Shown here piece by piece: positions 41,643-50,105 of a stretch of DNA of 53,793 bases. The notes beneath the pieces were generated by a model. It saw nothing but the letters and a program-made list of their open reading frames with translations, ran no database searches and was not told the DNA's origin. The stretch comes from Bordetella parapertussis (GTDB lineage Bacteria > Pseudomonadota > Gammaproteobacteria > Burkholderiales > SG8-41), in NCBI GenBank assembly GCA_945901405.1, contig CAMDLH010000021.1:1-53793 (forward strand), written 5' to 3'. Within the stretch, counting starts at the first letter, position 1, and each line of letters opens with the position of its first letter. The position numbers and the translations under genes are program-made.

Positions 41643-43013
41643 ATGAACGAAGACACCTCCACGGCACCCGCGCCAATCACGCTCACCGAAGCCTTCTGGT
41701 ATTGGCTCAAGCTCGGCTTCATAAGCTTCGGCGGCCCTGCGGGGCAGATCGCGATCATGCATCAGGATCTGGTCGAACGAAAACGCTGGATTTCCGAGCA
41801 GCGCTTTTTGCATGCGTTGAATTACTGCATGGTGTTGCCGGGGCCGGAAGCGCAGCAGCTCGCGGTCTACATCGGCTGGCTCATGCACAAGACCTGGGGC
41901 GGCATCATCGCCGGCACGCTGTTCGTGCTGCCCTCACTCTTTATCCTGATCGGCTTGTCGTGGATCTACATGGCGTTCGGCAATGTGCCGGCGGTGGCGG
42001 GCATCCTCTACGGTATCAAGCCGGCGGTCACGGCGATTGTCGTGTTTGCCGCGTACCGCATTGGCTCGCGCGCGCTGAAAAACGGCACGCTGTGGGCGAT
42101 CGCCGCGGCGGCCTTTGTTGCGATCTTCGCGTTTAACGTGCCTTTCCCCATTATCGTCATCGCTGCCGCCATCATCGGCTACATCGGCGGCCAGGTCGCG
42201 CCGAAAAAATTCGCCACTGGCGGCGGACACGGCGCGGGCGGCAAAAGTTATGGCGCCGCCATCATCGACGACAACACGCCCACGCCCGAGCACGCCAAAT
42301 TCAATTGGGGGCGTCTCGTGCGCGTGCTGATCACGGGCCTGATGTTATGGGCTGGCGCGATGGGCTGGCTGGTGGTGACGCTCGGGTGGGACAACACGTT
42401 TACGCAGATGGGCTGGTTTTTCACCAAGGCCGCGCTGGTCACCTTCGGCGGCGCGTATGCGGTGCTGCCGTACGTGTATCAGGCCGCGGTCGAGGAATAC
42501 AAGTGGCTCACCGCGCTGCAGATGATCGATGGCCTCGCGCTCGGCGAAACCACGCCAGGGCCGCTCATCATGGTAGTGGCGTTCGTGGGCTTCGTCGGCG
42601 GCTGGGTGAAAGCGCTGCTGGGGCCGGAGTCGCTGTTTCTTGCGGGTGCCGCCGCTGCGATGCTGGTTACGTACTTCACGTTTCTGCCGAGCTTTATTTT
42701 CATACTGCTTGGCGGGCCACTGGTCGAGACAACCCATGGTGAACTGAAATTCACCGCGCCGCTGACCGGCATCACCGCCGCCGTGGTGGGCGTGATTCTC
42801 AATCTCGCGGTGTTCTTTGCCTATCACGTCCTATGGCCGCAGGCGACGGCTGCTGCGAAATTCGGCGGCAATTTTGAATGGGCTTCATTGGTTATAGGGG
42901 CTGCCGCGTTTGTGGCGATATTTCGCTACAAGGCAAACGTGATTCACGTCATCGGCGCGTGCGGGCTGGCGGGGTTGATCTATACGTTGGCGAAACCTGT
43001 GTTGGGAATCTGA
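41643..43013 (+). CDS. chrA: Chromate efflux transporter, ChrA family
   Basis: This 456-residue protein has two homologous CHR domains: FWYWLKLGFISFGGPAGQIAIMHQDLVERKRWISEQRFLHALNYCMVLPGPEAQQLAVYIGW (about residues 18-78) and LVTFGGAYAVLPYVYQAAVEEYKWLTALQMIDGLALGETTPGPLIMVVAFVGF (about 264-316). The FGGP and PGPEAQQLA / PGPLI motifs are the CHR family signature. It exports chromate, and can transport sulfate-like anions. The large charged loop near residues 190-215 is a normal linker. It stands alone after the ABC exporter. Confidence 0.92.
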   Translation: MNEDTSTAPAPITLTEAFWYWLKLGFISFGGPAGQIAIMHQDLVERKRWISEQRFLHALNYCMVLPGPEAQQLAVYIGWLMHKTWGGIIAGTLFVLPSLFILIGLSWIYMAFGNVPAVAGILYGIKPAVTAIVVFAAYRIGSRALKNGTLWAIAAAAFVAIFAFNVPFPIIVIAAAIIGYIGGQVAPKKFATGGGHGAGGKSYGAAIIDDNTPTPEHAKFNWGRLVRVLITGLMLWAGAMGWLVVTLGWDNTFTQMGWFFTKAALVTFGGAYAVLPYVYQAAVEEYKWLTALQMIDGLALGETTPGPLIMVVAFVGFVGGWVKALLGPESLFLAGAAAAMLVTYFTFLPSFIFILLGGPLVETTHGELKFTAPLTGITAAVVGVILNLAVFFAYHVLWPQATAAAKFGGNFEWASLVIGAAAFVAIFRYKANVIHVIGACGLAGLIYTLAKPVLGI

Positions 43014-43026
43014 GCCGCGCTCCTGC

Positions 43027-43401
43027 TCAGCCTATTGCGATAATCTGATTGAGCAGCGCGCAAGCATCCGAGAATGGTTGATCGCTCATGCGCTTTAGCG
43101 GATGCGGGCGCGCGTGGCGTAGGCGCCAATCAAACGATTTGGGCTGGTGGCACAAGACGTAACCGGTTTTGCCAGCCTTGCGTCCCGTGGCGGGGCCAGT
43201 CGCAATTGCGAACGGATTCGTGGCGTTGTATGCCGCCGTCGTCATCGGCAACCCGATCACCAGTCCAGTCTTTTTGTTGAAGGCAATCGTAGAGAGCACC
43301 ACCATCGGATGAAAGTCGCGCATTTCCGCGTCGACCTGTGGATTGCAGTCAATCCAGAGAATATCCTGACGCTCTGGCGCCCAAGCTGCGCGCGCGGCCA
43401 A
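43027..43401 (-). CDS. MazF/PemK-type toxin
   Basis: This 124-residue protein fits the MazF endoribonuclease family: APERQDILWIDCNPQVDAEMRDFHPMVVLSTIAFNKKTGLVIGLPMTT at the start, and HPLKRMSDQPFSDACALLNQII at the end. MazF cuts RNA at specific short sites. The start is probably TTG 43401, one base after the antitoxin stop, with GGAG ten bases upstream; the longer frame to 43452 overlaps the antitoxin. It is paired with the MazE-like gene and has the standard gene order antitoxin-toxin. Confidence 0.88.
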   Translation of the reverse strand: MAARAAWAPERQDILWIDCNPQVDAEMRDFHPMVVLSTIAFNKKTGLVIGLPMTTAAYNATNPFAIATGPATGRKAGKTGYVLCHQPKSFDWRLRHARPHPLKRMSDQPFSDACALLNQIIAIG

Positions 43402-43402
43402 T

Positions 43403-43654
43403 TCAGATTTTCTCCGCGCCGATGAGCGGGGCAGCCATTGCCTCGCCGCCATGCAGCGCGGGGTCGTATCTATCGAGCCGCTCGTTAAGCGTCAGCGGTT
43501 TGGCCGCTTGCAGCGTAATAACGATACGGCCGTTTTCGACCGTGAGGTCTACCGGAGCGTTAACTTTTAGCCGCGCCGCGCGTGCAACCGCCGACGGGAT
43601 ACGCACCCCGAGACTGTTGCCCCACTTCTTGATTTCCTGCGCCGTGGCGGTCAT
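43403..43654 (-). CDS. MazE/AbrB-type antitoxin
   Basis: This 83-residue protein has the AbrB/MazE swapped-hairpin DNA-binding fold: IKKWGNSLGVRIPSAVARAARLKVNAPVDLTVENGRIVIT, with the typical WGNSxxVRIP pattern. The C-terminal tail (LTLNERLDRYDPALHGGE) is expected to bind the toxin. The start at 43654 has GGAG seven bases upstream. It would autoregulate through the palindrome at 43665-43688. Confidence 0.92.
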   Translation of the reverse strand: MTATAQEIKKWGNSLGVRIPSAVARAARLKVNAPVDLTVENGRIVITLQAAKPLTLNERLDRYDPALHGGEAMAAPLIGAEKI

Positions 43655-43664
43655 TAAAATCTCC

Positions 43665-43688
43665 AATGTTTATACATGTTTAAACATT
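43665..43688. promoter_or_regulatory. Palindromic operator candidate for mazEF
   Basis: AATGTTTA (43665-43672) and TAAACATT (43681-43688) are exact reverse complements with an 8-bp spacer. It lies 11 bp before the antitoxin start, where MazE-type proteins bind their promoters. Confidence 0.62.
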
Positions 43689-43751
43689 ATGATCTGATAC
43701 GCAAGATTGGTAAAGGCGGTCTTGCCTCGCGTAAAAGCCCTTGGGAAGAGA

Positions 43752-43787
43752 AATCGTAACCCATTGTTTTTACGTAACTATTTTGTA
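43752..43787 (-). repeat. AT-rich dispersed motif, copy 7
   Basis: On the minus strand it reads TACAAAATAGTTACGTAAAA then ACAATGGGTTACGATT. It lies between the argH stop (43827) and the mazE start (43654). GTTACGTAAAAAC is partly palindromic. Confidence 0.72.
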
Positions 43788-43826
43788 GGCAAGCAGGTTT
43801 CGCGCACTTCCCGCGGCGACGCGACT

Positions 43827-45266
43827 CTACTTCAACGCTTTACGCGCCTTGGCGATCGCCGATTTCACGCGCGCGGGCGCGGTGCCGCCGATGTGGCTGC
43901 GGCTGTTGATCGAGCCGTCGAGCGTGAGCGCGGCGTATACATCGTCGCCGATCAGCGCGGAGAATTGTTTTAACTCTTCGATTTTCAGATCCGCCAGATC
44001 GCAGCGGCGTGTTTCGCAGAATCGCACGGCCTGCGCCACGGCTTCGTGTGCTTCGCGAAACGGCAATCCCTTTTTCACCAGATAGTCGGCGAGGTCGGTT
44101 GCCGTGGCAAACCCTTGCGCCGCGGCCACGCGCATCGCGTCTTCGTTGACGGTGATGCCGGGCAGCATTTCGGTGTAGACCGCGAGGCTGGCGGTGAGCG
44201 TATCCACCGTATCGAACAGCGGCTCCTTGTCTTCCTGATTATCCTTGTTGTAGGCGAGCGGCTGTCCTTTCATCAGCGTTAGCAACGCGATCAGATGGCC
44301 GTTGACGCGCCCGGTCTTGCCGCGCACCAGTTCGGCCACGTCCGGGTTTTTCTTTTGCGGCATGATCGATGAGCCGGTGCAGAACCGGTCCGCGATGTCG
44401 ATGAAGCCAAAGCGCGGGCTCATCCACAAAATCAATTCTTCGGAGAAACGCGACAGGTGCGTCATGATGAGCGCGGCGCAGGCGCAGAATTCAATCGCGA
44501 AATCGCGATCGGATACCGCATCGAGCGAGTTCTCGCACAGGCCGTCGAATTCGAGCGCTTTTGCAACCATCTGGCGATCAATTGGGTACGAAGTGCCCGC
44601 CAGCGCCGCCGCGCCCAGCGGCATGCGGTTCACGCGCTTGCGGCAATCGGCCAGGCGTGCCGCGTCGCGCGCGAGCATTTCGTAATAGGCCAGCAGGTGG
44701 TGGCCGAAGGTCACCGGCTGCGCCACTTGCAGATGTGTGAAGCCGGGCATCACGGTATCCGCGTGTTTGTCGGCCAGATCGAGCAGCGCGCCTTGCAGCG
44801 CGCGAATCTGGCCGCGTATGTGATCGATGGCCTCACGCAAATACAGACGAATATCGGTGGCCACCTGATCGTTGCGCGAGCGCGCGGTGTGCAGGCGTTT
44901 GCCGGCGTCGCCCACCAGATCGGTGAGTCGCTTTTCGATGTTGAAATGCACATCTTCGAGATCGAGCGACCATTCGAACGTGCCGGCGCGGATGTCGGCC
45001 GAGATTTGTTCGAGGCCTTTCTCGATGGCCGCGAGGTCGTCCGCGCTGATCACGCCCACCGCGTGCAGCATGCGCGCGTGCGCCACCGACCCCGCGATGT
45101 CGTACTCGGCGAGCCGCTGATCAAAGCCCACTGACGCGGTGAAGCGTTTGACCAGATCGCTCACCGGCTCGGCGAAACGCCCAGACCACGCCTTGGGTGG
45201 TTTGGTTGCGCCGCCGTTGTTACCACTGCCGCCACCGCCGTTGCTGCTGTTATTGCCCTCGGACAT
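43827..45266 (-). CDS. argH: Argininosuccinate lyase
   Basis: ArgH splits argininosuccinate into arginine and fumarate, the last step of arginine synthesis. The 479-residue protein has the superfamily signature [11 protein letters not shown] (about residues 298-308), [20 protein letters not shown]-type tunnel residues and the conserved [19 protein letters not shown] segment. The first 25 residues are an unusual Asn/Gly/Ser-rich stretch ([17 protein letters not shown]) that is not part of the fold and looks like a low-complexity extension. It is divergent from algZ with only 23 bp between the starts. Confidence 0.96.
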   Translation of the reverse strand: MSEGNNSSNGGGGSGNNGGATKPPKAWSGRFAEPVSDLVKRFTASVGFDQRLAEYDIAGSVAHARMLHAVGVISADDLAAIEKGLEQISADIRAGTFEWSLDLEDVHFNIEKRLTDLVGDAGKRLHTARSRNDQVATDIRLYLREAIDHIRGQIRALQGALLDLADKHADTVMPGFTHLQVAQPVTFGHHLLAYYEMLARDAARLADCRKRVNRMPLGAAALAGTSYPIDRQMVAKALEFDGLCENSLDAVSDRDFAIEFCACAALIMTHLSRFSEELILWMSPRFGFIDIADRFCTGSSIMPQKKNPDVAELVRGKTGRVNGHLIALLTLMKGQPLAYNKDNQEDKEPLFDTVDTLTASLAVYTEMLPGITVNEDAMRVAAAQGFATATDLADYLVKKGLPFREAHEAVAQAVRFCETRRCDLADLKIEELKQFSALIGDDVYAALTLDGSINSRSHIGGTAPARVKSAIAKARKALK

Positions 45267-45289
45267 GTTGCTGATACACTCATGAGTTA

Positions 45290-46321
45290 ATGGCTACGAG
45301 TATAAAACAAAACGCGCCTCAAAACGGTTATCGCCGAGCGCTGCCGAACTTCGGCAATCTCGGCGTGCTGTTGCGCATACTCGTCATCGCCAATGCTGTT
45401 GCACTGCTTGCGGTGGTGATCAAGGCGTCGTCGCTGGGTGCAATCGGCGCCGAACTTCTCGAAACGTTTTCAATCGTGCAGCCGCTGTTGATAATGACGC
45501 TTGTCATACTGATGGCGCTTAATCGCGTGATCGCGCGGTTGCCGTATTTCATCGGCGCGCTCGCGGTGCTGGTGCTGGTGTTGGCGCTTACAACGGCGCT
45601 CTACCACGGGGCGCGGCAGCTTGTTCCGGTGGTGACATCGTCGCTCGATCGTTACTGGCTGATCGTGGCGCTGGTCACCGGCATGCTGCTCGTTTACTTC
45701 GACCTGCGCGGCCGCGCGCTCTCGCCTGCCATAGCCGAGGCGCGCTTGCAGGCGCTGCAGGCGCGCATACGCCCGCACTTTTTGTTCAACAGCATCAATG
45801 CCGTGCTGTCGCTGATACGCCAGGAACCCAAGCGCGCCGAAACCGCGCTCGAAGACATGGCGGAGCTGTTTCGCGTGCTGATGGCCGACAACCGTGAACT
45901 GACGCCGCTTGCAAGCGAGGTTGCACTGTGCAGGCAGTATCTTGATCTCGAAAAGCTGCGTCTGGGCGACCGTCTCAATATCGAATGGCATATCGACAAG
46001 ATGCCGGGGGACGCGCTGGTGCCGCCGCTGGTGTTGCAGCCGCTGCTGGAAAACGCGGTGTATCACGGCATCGAGCCGCTCACCGTGCCGGGTGTGGTCA
46101 GCATCAATATCTACGCCAGCCGCGACCAGGTGCATGCCGTGCTGAAAAACCCCTATGCGCACGATGGCAATCATCACGGCGGCAACAAGATGGCGCTGGG
46201 CAATATCCGCGAGCGCCTGCAATTGCATTTCGACGCCGAGGCCAGCCTTAATACAAAAATCGGCGGCGACTCCTATGAGGTGCATATCGTCATGCCGTAT
46301 CATCGGCAAAAACCCGCGTAG
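45290..46321 (+). CDS. LytS/AlgZ-type sensor histidine kinase
   Basis: The 343-residue protein has four predicted membrane helices in the first ~130 residues and a His_kinase domain ([20 protein letters not shown], His about residue 163; [18 protein letters not shown] for the N-box). It belongs to the AlgZ/FimS group, which pairs with AlgR-type LytTR regulators and is often next to argH in betaproteobacteria. The canonical partner, algR, comes after an inserted dioxygenase gene. The environmental signal is unknown. Confidence 0.88.
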   Translation: MATSIKQNAPQNGYRRALPNFGNLGVLLRILVIANAVALLAVVIKASSLGAIGAELLETFSIVQPLLIMTLVILMALNRVIARLPYFIGALAVLVLVLALTTALYHGARQLVPVVTSSLDRYWLIVALVTGMLLVYFDLRGRALSPAIAEARLQALQARIRPHFLFNSINAVLSLIRQEPKRAETALEDMAELFRVLMADNRELTPLASEVALCRQYLDLEKLRLGDRLNIEWHIDKMPGDALVPPLVLQPLLENAVYHGIEPLTVPGVVSINIYASRDQVHAVLKNPYAHDGNHHGGNKMALGNIRERLQLHFDAEASLNTKIGGDSYEVHIVMPYHRQKPA

Positions 46322-46330
46322 ACGAACATC

Positions 46331-47203
46331 ATGCCTAAAGTGCTGACCCCTGGAAATATCAAGGACTATCGCGCCAACGGATTTCTCTATCCGCTCGATG
46401 CATTAACGCCTGCCGAAGTAGCGCGCTATCGCGACGCGCTCGCTGGTGCCGAAGCACACTTGGGCGGTTCGCTGATGGCGATAGATCGCAAGTATCGCGG
46501 CAATCTGCATTTTCTGTGCCGCTGGGTGGATGAGCTTGCGCACCATCCGAAAATTCTCAACGTGATCGAAGACCTGATCGGCCCCGACATCCTGCTCTAC
46601 ACCAGCCGCTTTTTCATCAAGGAGCCGCGCACCGATGCCATCGCCGCGTGGCATCAGGATTCGACTTACTTCGGGCTGCGGCCGTTCGATCACGTTACCG
46701 CGTGGGTGGCTTTGAGCAATGTCTCGCCTGAAGCAGGCCCGATGGAATTCGCCGCCGGCAGCCACATTCGCGGGCAACTCCTCCAGCGCAGCAACGTCAT
46801 CAAGAACAGTGTGAACACGGCGGGGCAGATTATTTGTGAGTGGTTTGATCAGTCGCAAATTGAAATGGGTGCTTTACAGCCTGGCCAGTTTTCGTTGCAT
46901 CACACTTGCGTGGTGCACCAATCGGGGCCGAATAACTCGGACGAGCGGCGCGTGGGGCTTGCGCTGAGTTACATCCCGACGCGCGTGCGCCACATCGGCA
47001 GCATGCGCATGCCCGCGTGCCTGGTGCGCGGGCAAGACACCTACGGCAATTTCGATTTGCAACCGCGCCCGCGCGAGGACTTCGGTGCGGTGGAAACCCG
47101 GCGCCACGACGTATCGTTCAAGGCGTACGTTGACTCGTTCTACGAGCAACTCGCCATCGTTGAAAAAGACATCCCAGCCAACGCGACGGATTTCATGCAC
47201 TGA
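46331..47203 (+). CDS. Phytanoyl-CoA dioxygenase (PhyH) family protein
   Basis: This 290-residue Fe(II)/2-oxoglutarate-dependent oxygenase has the metal motif WHQDSTYFG (H and D about residues 108 and 110) and the distal His in VVHQSGPNNSDERRVGLALSY, whose Arg binds 2-oxoglutarate. Substrates of the family are diverse hydroxylated or hydrophobic small molecules. It sits between the sensor and regulator genes of the algZR pair, 9 bp after one and 7 bp before the other, so it is in the same operon. Such an intruder is unusual. Confidence 0.88.
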   Translation: MPKVLTPGNIKDYRANGFLYPLDALTPAEVARYRDALAGAEAHLGGSLMAIDRKYRGNLHFLCRWVDELAHHPKILNVIEDLIGPDILLYTSRFFIKEPRTDAIAAWHQDSTYFGLRPFDHVTAWVALSNVSPEAGPMEFAAGSHIRGQLLQRSNVIKNSVNTAGQIICEWFDQSQIEMGALQPGQFSLHHTCVVHQSGPNNSDERRVGLALSYIPTRVRHIGSMRMPACLVRGQDTYGNFDLQPRPREDFGAVETRRHDVSFKAYVDSFYEQLAIVEKDIPANATDFMH

Positions 47204-47210
47204 TGACGCG

Positions 47211-47972
47211 ATGAGTGAACAAAAAATACGCTTACTGATCGTGGACGACGAAGCGCCGGCGCGCAGCCGCTTGCGCGATTTGCTCGCCGACTGCGCGCAG
47301 ACCATTCCGCTGGAGATCGCGGCCGACGTGGCAAGCGGCGCGGCGGCGCTCGAATACGTATCCGCGCACGCGGTGGACGTGGTGCTGCTCGACATCCGCA
47401 TGCCGGGCATGGATGGCATCGAAGTCGCCCAGCATCTGCGCAATGCCGATGATCCGCCGGCGGTGATTTTCACCACCGCCTACGACGCCTATGCGTTGCG
47501 TGCGTTCGAGGTGCACGCGATTGATTATCTGTTAAAGCCGATACGCGCGGCGCGGCTTGAAGAAGCGTTAAAGCGCGCCGCCACCGCCAATGCACCCAAG
47601 GCCGAGGCGCTGCGCGAAATGCGGCGCGCGGCGCGCTCGTATCTGTCGTCTTCCGAGCGCGGCAAGATTCATTTGATTCCGGTCGGCGACATCGTTTTTC
47701 TCAAGGCCGAGCTTAAATACGTCACCGTGCGCACAGGCGTACGCGAGTATCTGGTCGAGGATTCACTCACGCGGCTGGAGCAGGAATTCGGCGAGCGCTT
47801 CGTCAGGGTGCATCGCAGTTGTCTCGTCGCGCGCGCGGCGATACGCGGCTTCGAGCGCGCCGCGGGCGGCGGCGCCGATGGCCACTGGGAGGCGCTGCTC
47901 AAGGGCTGCGACGAACGCATCGCGGTCAGCCGCCGCCAGCAGCATATCGTGCGCGAGGTGGGGCGCGCGTGA
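47211..47972 (+). CDS. algR: AlgR-type LytTR response regulator
   Basis: This 253-residue protein has an N-terminal receiver domain (IRLLIVDDEAPARSRLRDLL; phosphoacceptor D61 in LLDIRMPG; K in DYLLKPI) and a C-terminal LytTR DNA-binding domain (EYLVEDSLTRLEQEFGERFVRVHRSCLVAR). It would be the partner of the histidine kinase at 45290. The start at 47211 gives the family N-terminus; an upstream in-frame extension overlaps the dioxygenase gene. Its stop overlaps the next gene as GTGA. Confidence 0.93.
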   Translation: MSEQKIRLLIVDDEAPARSRLRDLLADCAQTIPLEIAADVASGAAALEYVSAHAVDVVLLDIRMPGMDGIEVAQHLRNADDPPAVIFTTAYDAYALRAFEVHAIDYLLKPIRAARLEEALKRAATANAPKAEALREMRRAARSYLSSSERGKIHLIPVGDIVFLKAELKYVTVRTGVREYLVEDSLTRLEQEFGERFVRVHRSCLVARAAIRGFERAAGGGADGHWEALLKGCDERIAVSRRQQHIVREVGRA

Positions 47973-48385
47973 CGGATTCAAACGCGGCTGCCCTGCTGTA
48001 TGGCACGTACGTGCTTGCCGCGCTGGCAATGGTGGTGGCAGCGCAGTCGCGCGGTGGGCTTTCGGGCAATGTGCCGCTCTATATCGCACTCGGTGTCACG
48101 GGCGCGATGATCGTTTTCGTCGCGATTATTCAATATGCCCTCCCAAACCCTCGCCCGGCGATATTTTTTGGCGTCGTCTTCGGGCTCGTCCTGTTGCCGT
48201 GGGCGGTGGTGTTTGTGACGCTGGGGCCGGCAATGCTTACGCACCCGCCGCGCGTTGCGGGGCGCCGCGCCGCCGGTGGAGCAAAGCCCCATGGTCGTGG
48301 ATGTCACGGCCGGTATCCTCGGCGCCCGGCGCGCGCAGGTCTCGATGTTCGCCGCGGGAGGCTCGGTTCAAGAAGCGCACTTTGA
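47969..48385 (+). CDS. Small membrane protein, probably the 5' part of a longer gene
   Basis: From GTG 47969 (overlap GTGA with algR) the frame encodes three hydrophobic segments (LLYGTYVLAALAMVVAA, LYIALGVTGAMIVFVAIIQYAL, GVVFGLVLLPWAVVFVTLGPAML), then from about 48260 loses normal composition (RVAGRRAAGGAKPHGRG). The related soluble protein in another frame begins at exactly this place (48255). I think these are one frameshifted gene, but a natural overlap cannot be ruled out. Family unknown. Confidence 0.6.
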   Translation: MTDSNAAALLYGTYVLAALAMVVAAQSRGGLSGNVPLYIALGVTGAMIVFVAIIQYALPNPRPAIFFGVVFGLVLLPWAVVFVTLGPAMLTHPPRVAGRRAAGGAKPHGRGCHGRYPRRPARAGLDVRRGRLGSRSAL

Positions 48386-49244
48386 CGACGAAGCGACGGC
48401 CACGCGATTTGTCGAAGGCAAGTTCGGCGAAATCAAGCGCCCTGCAACGACTATCGCCGGCAAGAGCGGCATGCTGCAGAGCGAATCACCTCCGGTTTTC
48501 GTGCGCCGCGAAGGCGCCTCGGTGTGGATTTACAACGCGGAAGATCGTGCGGGTCTTGAGCGCGTGATACAAGGTGCGTTGCCTGTGCCTGGCGTGGCAA
48601 AACCCGCCATGCCGCCCTCAGGCGCGTCACGCGATCTTTTCGTCGAGCGTTTTGGCTTGGGGCCGATGGCTGGCGGATTGCTGATTTATATTCTGTTCGT
48701 GTCGATGGTGTTCCTGCGCCTTGCGACATGGACGGCGATCGAGCAGCCCGATGCGGAAGAGCGTCCCGTGCCCGCTCAAACCCTGCGTGAGAAACTGCTG
48801 GCGATAGACAAGCTCGATGTGCCGTTCAGCGTGCAGCCCGGCGCGCGGCCCGATGAACTCATCGCCGAGTGGCGTTACGCCGACCGGCGCTGGATGGATC
48901 ATGCGCGCGTGCATCACATGCGCAAGGTGTTTCGGTACGTGCTGCGCCTTGACGAGGCCGCGCATACGGTGCGCGTGTTCGAGTTTCGCGCCGAGAGCAA
49001 AGCGTCCGCGGGGACGGGCGGCGCGCGGCTTAACTTTCACATGTCGCGCGGCATCACGTTTTTTGAAGTTAGCCGCGAGGCTGTATTCGGCTTGCAGTTC
49101 AAGGATGGCAGGCTCACCACCGATCTCGCCTACACGTGGCGATTCGATGTCGATGAAATTCGTGCACCGCTGCGTGACGCCGCGAACCAAAGCGGCTGGC
49201 GCTGGAAACAACTGATGCTGGATGCGCCGTGGCTGACGGGTTGA
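48255..49244 (+). CDS. Unknown membrane-anchored protein, possibly frameshifted from 47969
   Basis: The frame from TTG 48255 (or ATG 48291) has no visible ribosome-binding site. It encodes a soluble N-terminal domain (SPMVVDVTAGILGARRAQVSMFAAGGSVQEAHFDDEATATRFVEG...), a membrane helix GGLLIYILFVSMVFLRLATW (about residues 138-157) and a C-terminal domain with ADRRWMDHARVHHMRKVFRYVLRLDEAAHTVRVFEF. I recognise no family. A single base change in the GC-rich run near 48255 would fuse it to the preceding membrane segment. Confidence 0.65.
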   Translation: MRGAAPPVEQSPMVVDVTAGILGARRAQVSMFAAGGSVQEAHFDDEATATRFVEGKFGEIKRPATTIAGKSGMLQSESPPVFVRREGASVWIYNAEDRAGLERVIQGALPVPGVAKPAMPPSGASRDLFVERFGLGPMAGGLLIYILFVSMVFLRLATWTAIEQPDAEERPVPAQTLREKLLAIDKLDVPFSVQPGARPDELIAEWRYADRRWMDHARVHHMRKVFRYVLRLDEAAHTVRVFEFRAESKASAGTGGARLNFHMSRGITFFEVSREAVFGLQFKDGRLTTDLAYTWRFDVDEIRAPLRDAANQSGWRWKQLMLDAPWLTG

Positions 49245-49250
49245 CGTTGA

Positions 49251-49282
49251 CAAAAATATCAATAAAAACAAATACTTACATA
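49251..49282 (+). repeat. AT-rich dispersed motif, copy 8
   Basis: CAAAAATATCAATAAAAACA followed by AATACTTACATAA. It fills the 41-bp gap between two genes that converge (stops at 49244 and 49286), so this copy cannot be a promoter of either. Confidence 0.75.
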
Positions 49283-49285
49283 AAC

Positions 49286-49888
49286 TCACGCCTTTGAGGA
49301 AAAGCGCGGCAGCCCGATCTTCCAACGCAACGCAGCCACGCGCACGCTAAAGATCAACACGATCGCAGCAAGCGATGCGAATGATGCATCAACGTCAAGA
49401 TACGCAAGCAACACCAGCAACAGCGCGCCTGCCCAAGCGGCGGTGGCATACAACTCGCCGGTGAAAATCAGCGGCGCTTCGTTGCACAACACATCGCGCA
49501 TCACGCCGCCGAACACGCCGGTAATCACGCCCATCAGCGAGGCAGCCAGCCACGGCGCGCCGAGCGCCAGCGCTTTTTGCGTGCCGAGCACGGCGAATAG
49601 CGCCAGTCCCGCGGCATCCGGGACAACAAACAGATCGCGCGGCAGACGCACCACGCGCGCGGCGAAAAACGCAATGATGCCAGCGGCCACCGCCGCGTAA
49701 AGGTAAGTCTGATCGGCGATCCAGAACACCGGCACGCCGAGCAGCAGATCGCGCAGCGTGCCGCCGCCGAGTGCGGCGACGAGCGCCACCACCACCACGC
49801 CCAGCAGATCGATTTCCTTGCGGCCGGCTTCAAGCACGCCGGACACCGCGCACACGGCGACGGCGCTTAACTCGATGGCGTGGAGCAT
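49286..49888 (-). CDS. UPF0126/YicG-type trimeric cation channel protein
   Basis: This 200-residue membrane protein has two repeated three-helix units with the family signature ALGGGTLRDLLLG near residues 39-51 and GVFGGVMRDVLCNEAPLIFTGELYA near 122-147. Prokaryotic TRIC-like channels form trimers that conduct cations, and many UPF0126 proteins have no known role. The start at 49888 has GAGG six bases upstream. It is divergent from the VIT protein and convergent with the preceding unknown gene. Confidence 0.9.
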   Translation of the reverse strand: MLHAIELSAVAVCAVSGVLEAGRKEIDLLGVVVVALVAALGGGTLRDLLLGVPVFWIADQTYLYAAVAAGIIAFFAARVVRLPRDLFVVPDAAGLALFAVLGTQKALALGAPWLAASLMGVITGVFGGVMRDVLCNEAPLIFTGELYATAAWAGALLLVLLAYLDVDASFASLAAIVLIFSVRVAALRWKIGLPRFSSKA

Positions 49889-49973
49889 GCGGGCCTCTAA
49901 ACGATTCGATTGATTACAAATTCGATTGTAATTCACCATGCCGCAACTGCTTGTGGCTGCTTTCCATTGATTG

Positions 49974-50006
49974 CAAAAATACTGTTTAAATACAATTAGT
50001 TATGAA
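49974..50006 (+). repeat. AT-rich dispersed motif, copy 9
   Basis: CAAAAATACTGTTTAAATAC followed by AATTAGTTATGAA. It lies in the divergent gap between the YicG gene and the VIT protein, and matches copy 1 at 3030 most closely. Confidence 0.75.
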
Positions 50007-50105
50007 GTTTCGTGTGAGGTGTAACCCCAAACTGCGCCACCGCACGTTCAAATCTGTGTGCGGCCGCCTGTCGTAACCGTGCGGTCGAAATACCAGGAGA
50101 ACGCA

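Noticed and set aside
3030-50006. The AT-rich motif as a normal sigma-70 promoter.
   Set aside because: Its TAYGAT-like end lacks a -35 box at 16-18 bp, and copy 8 lies between two converging genes.
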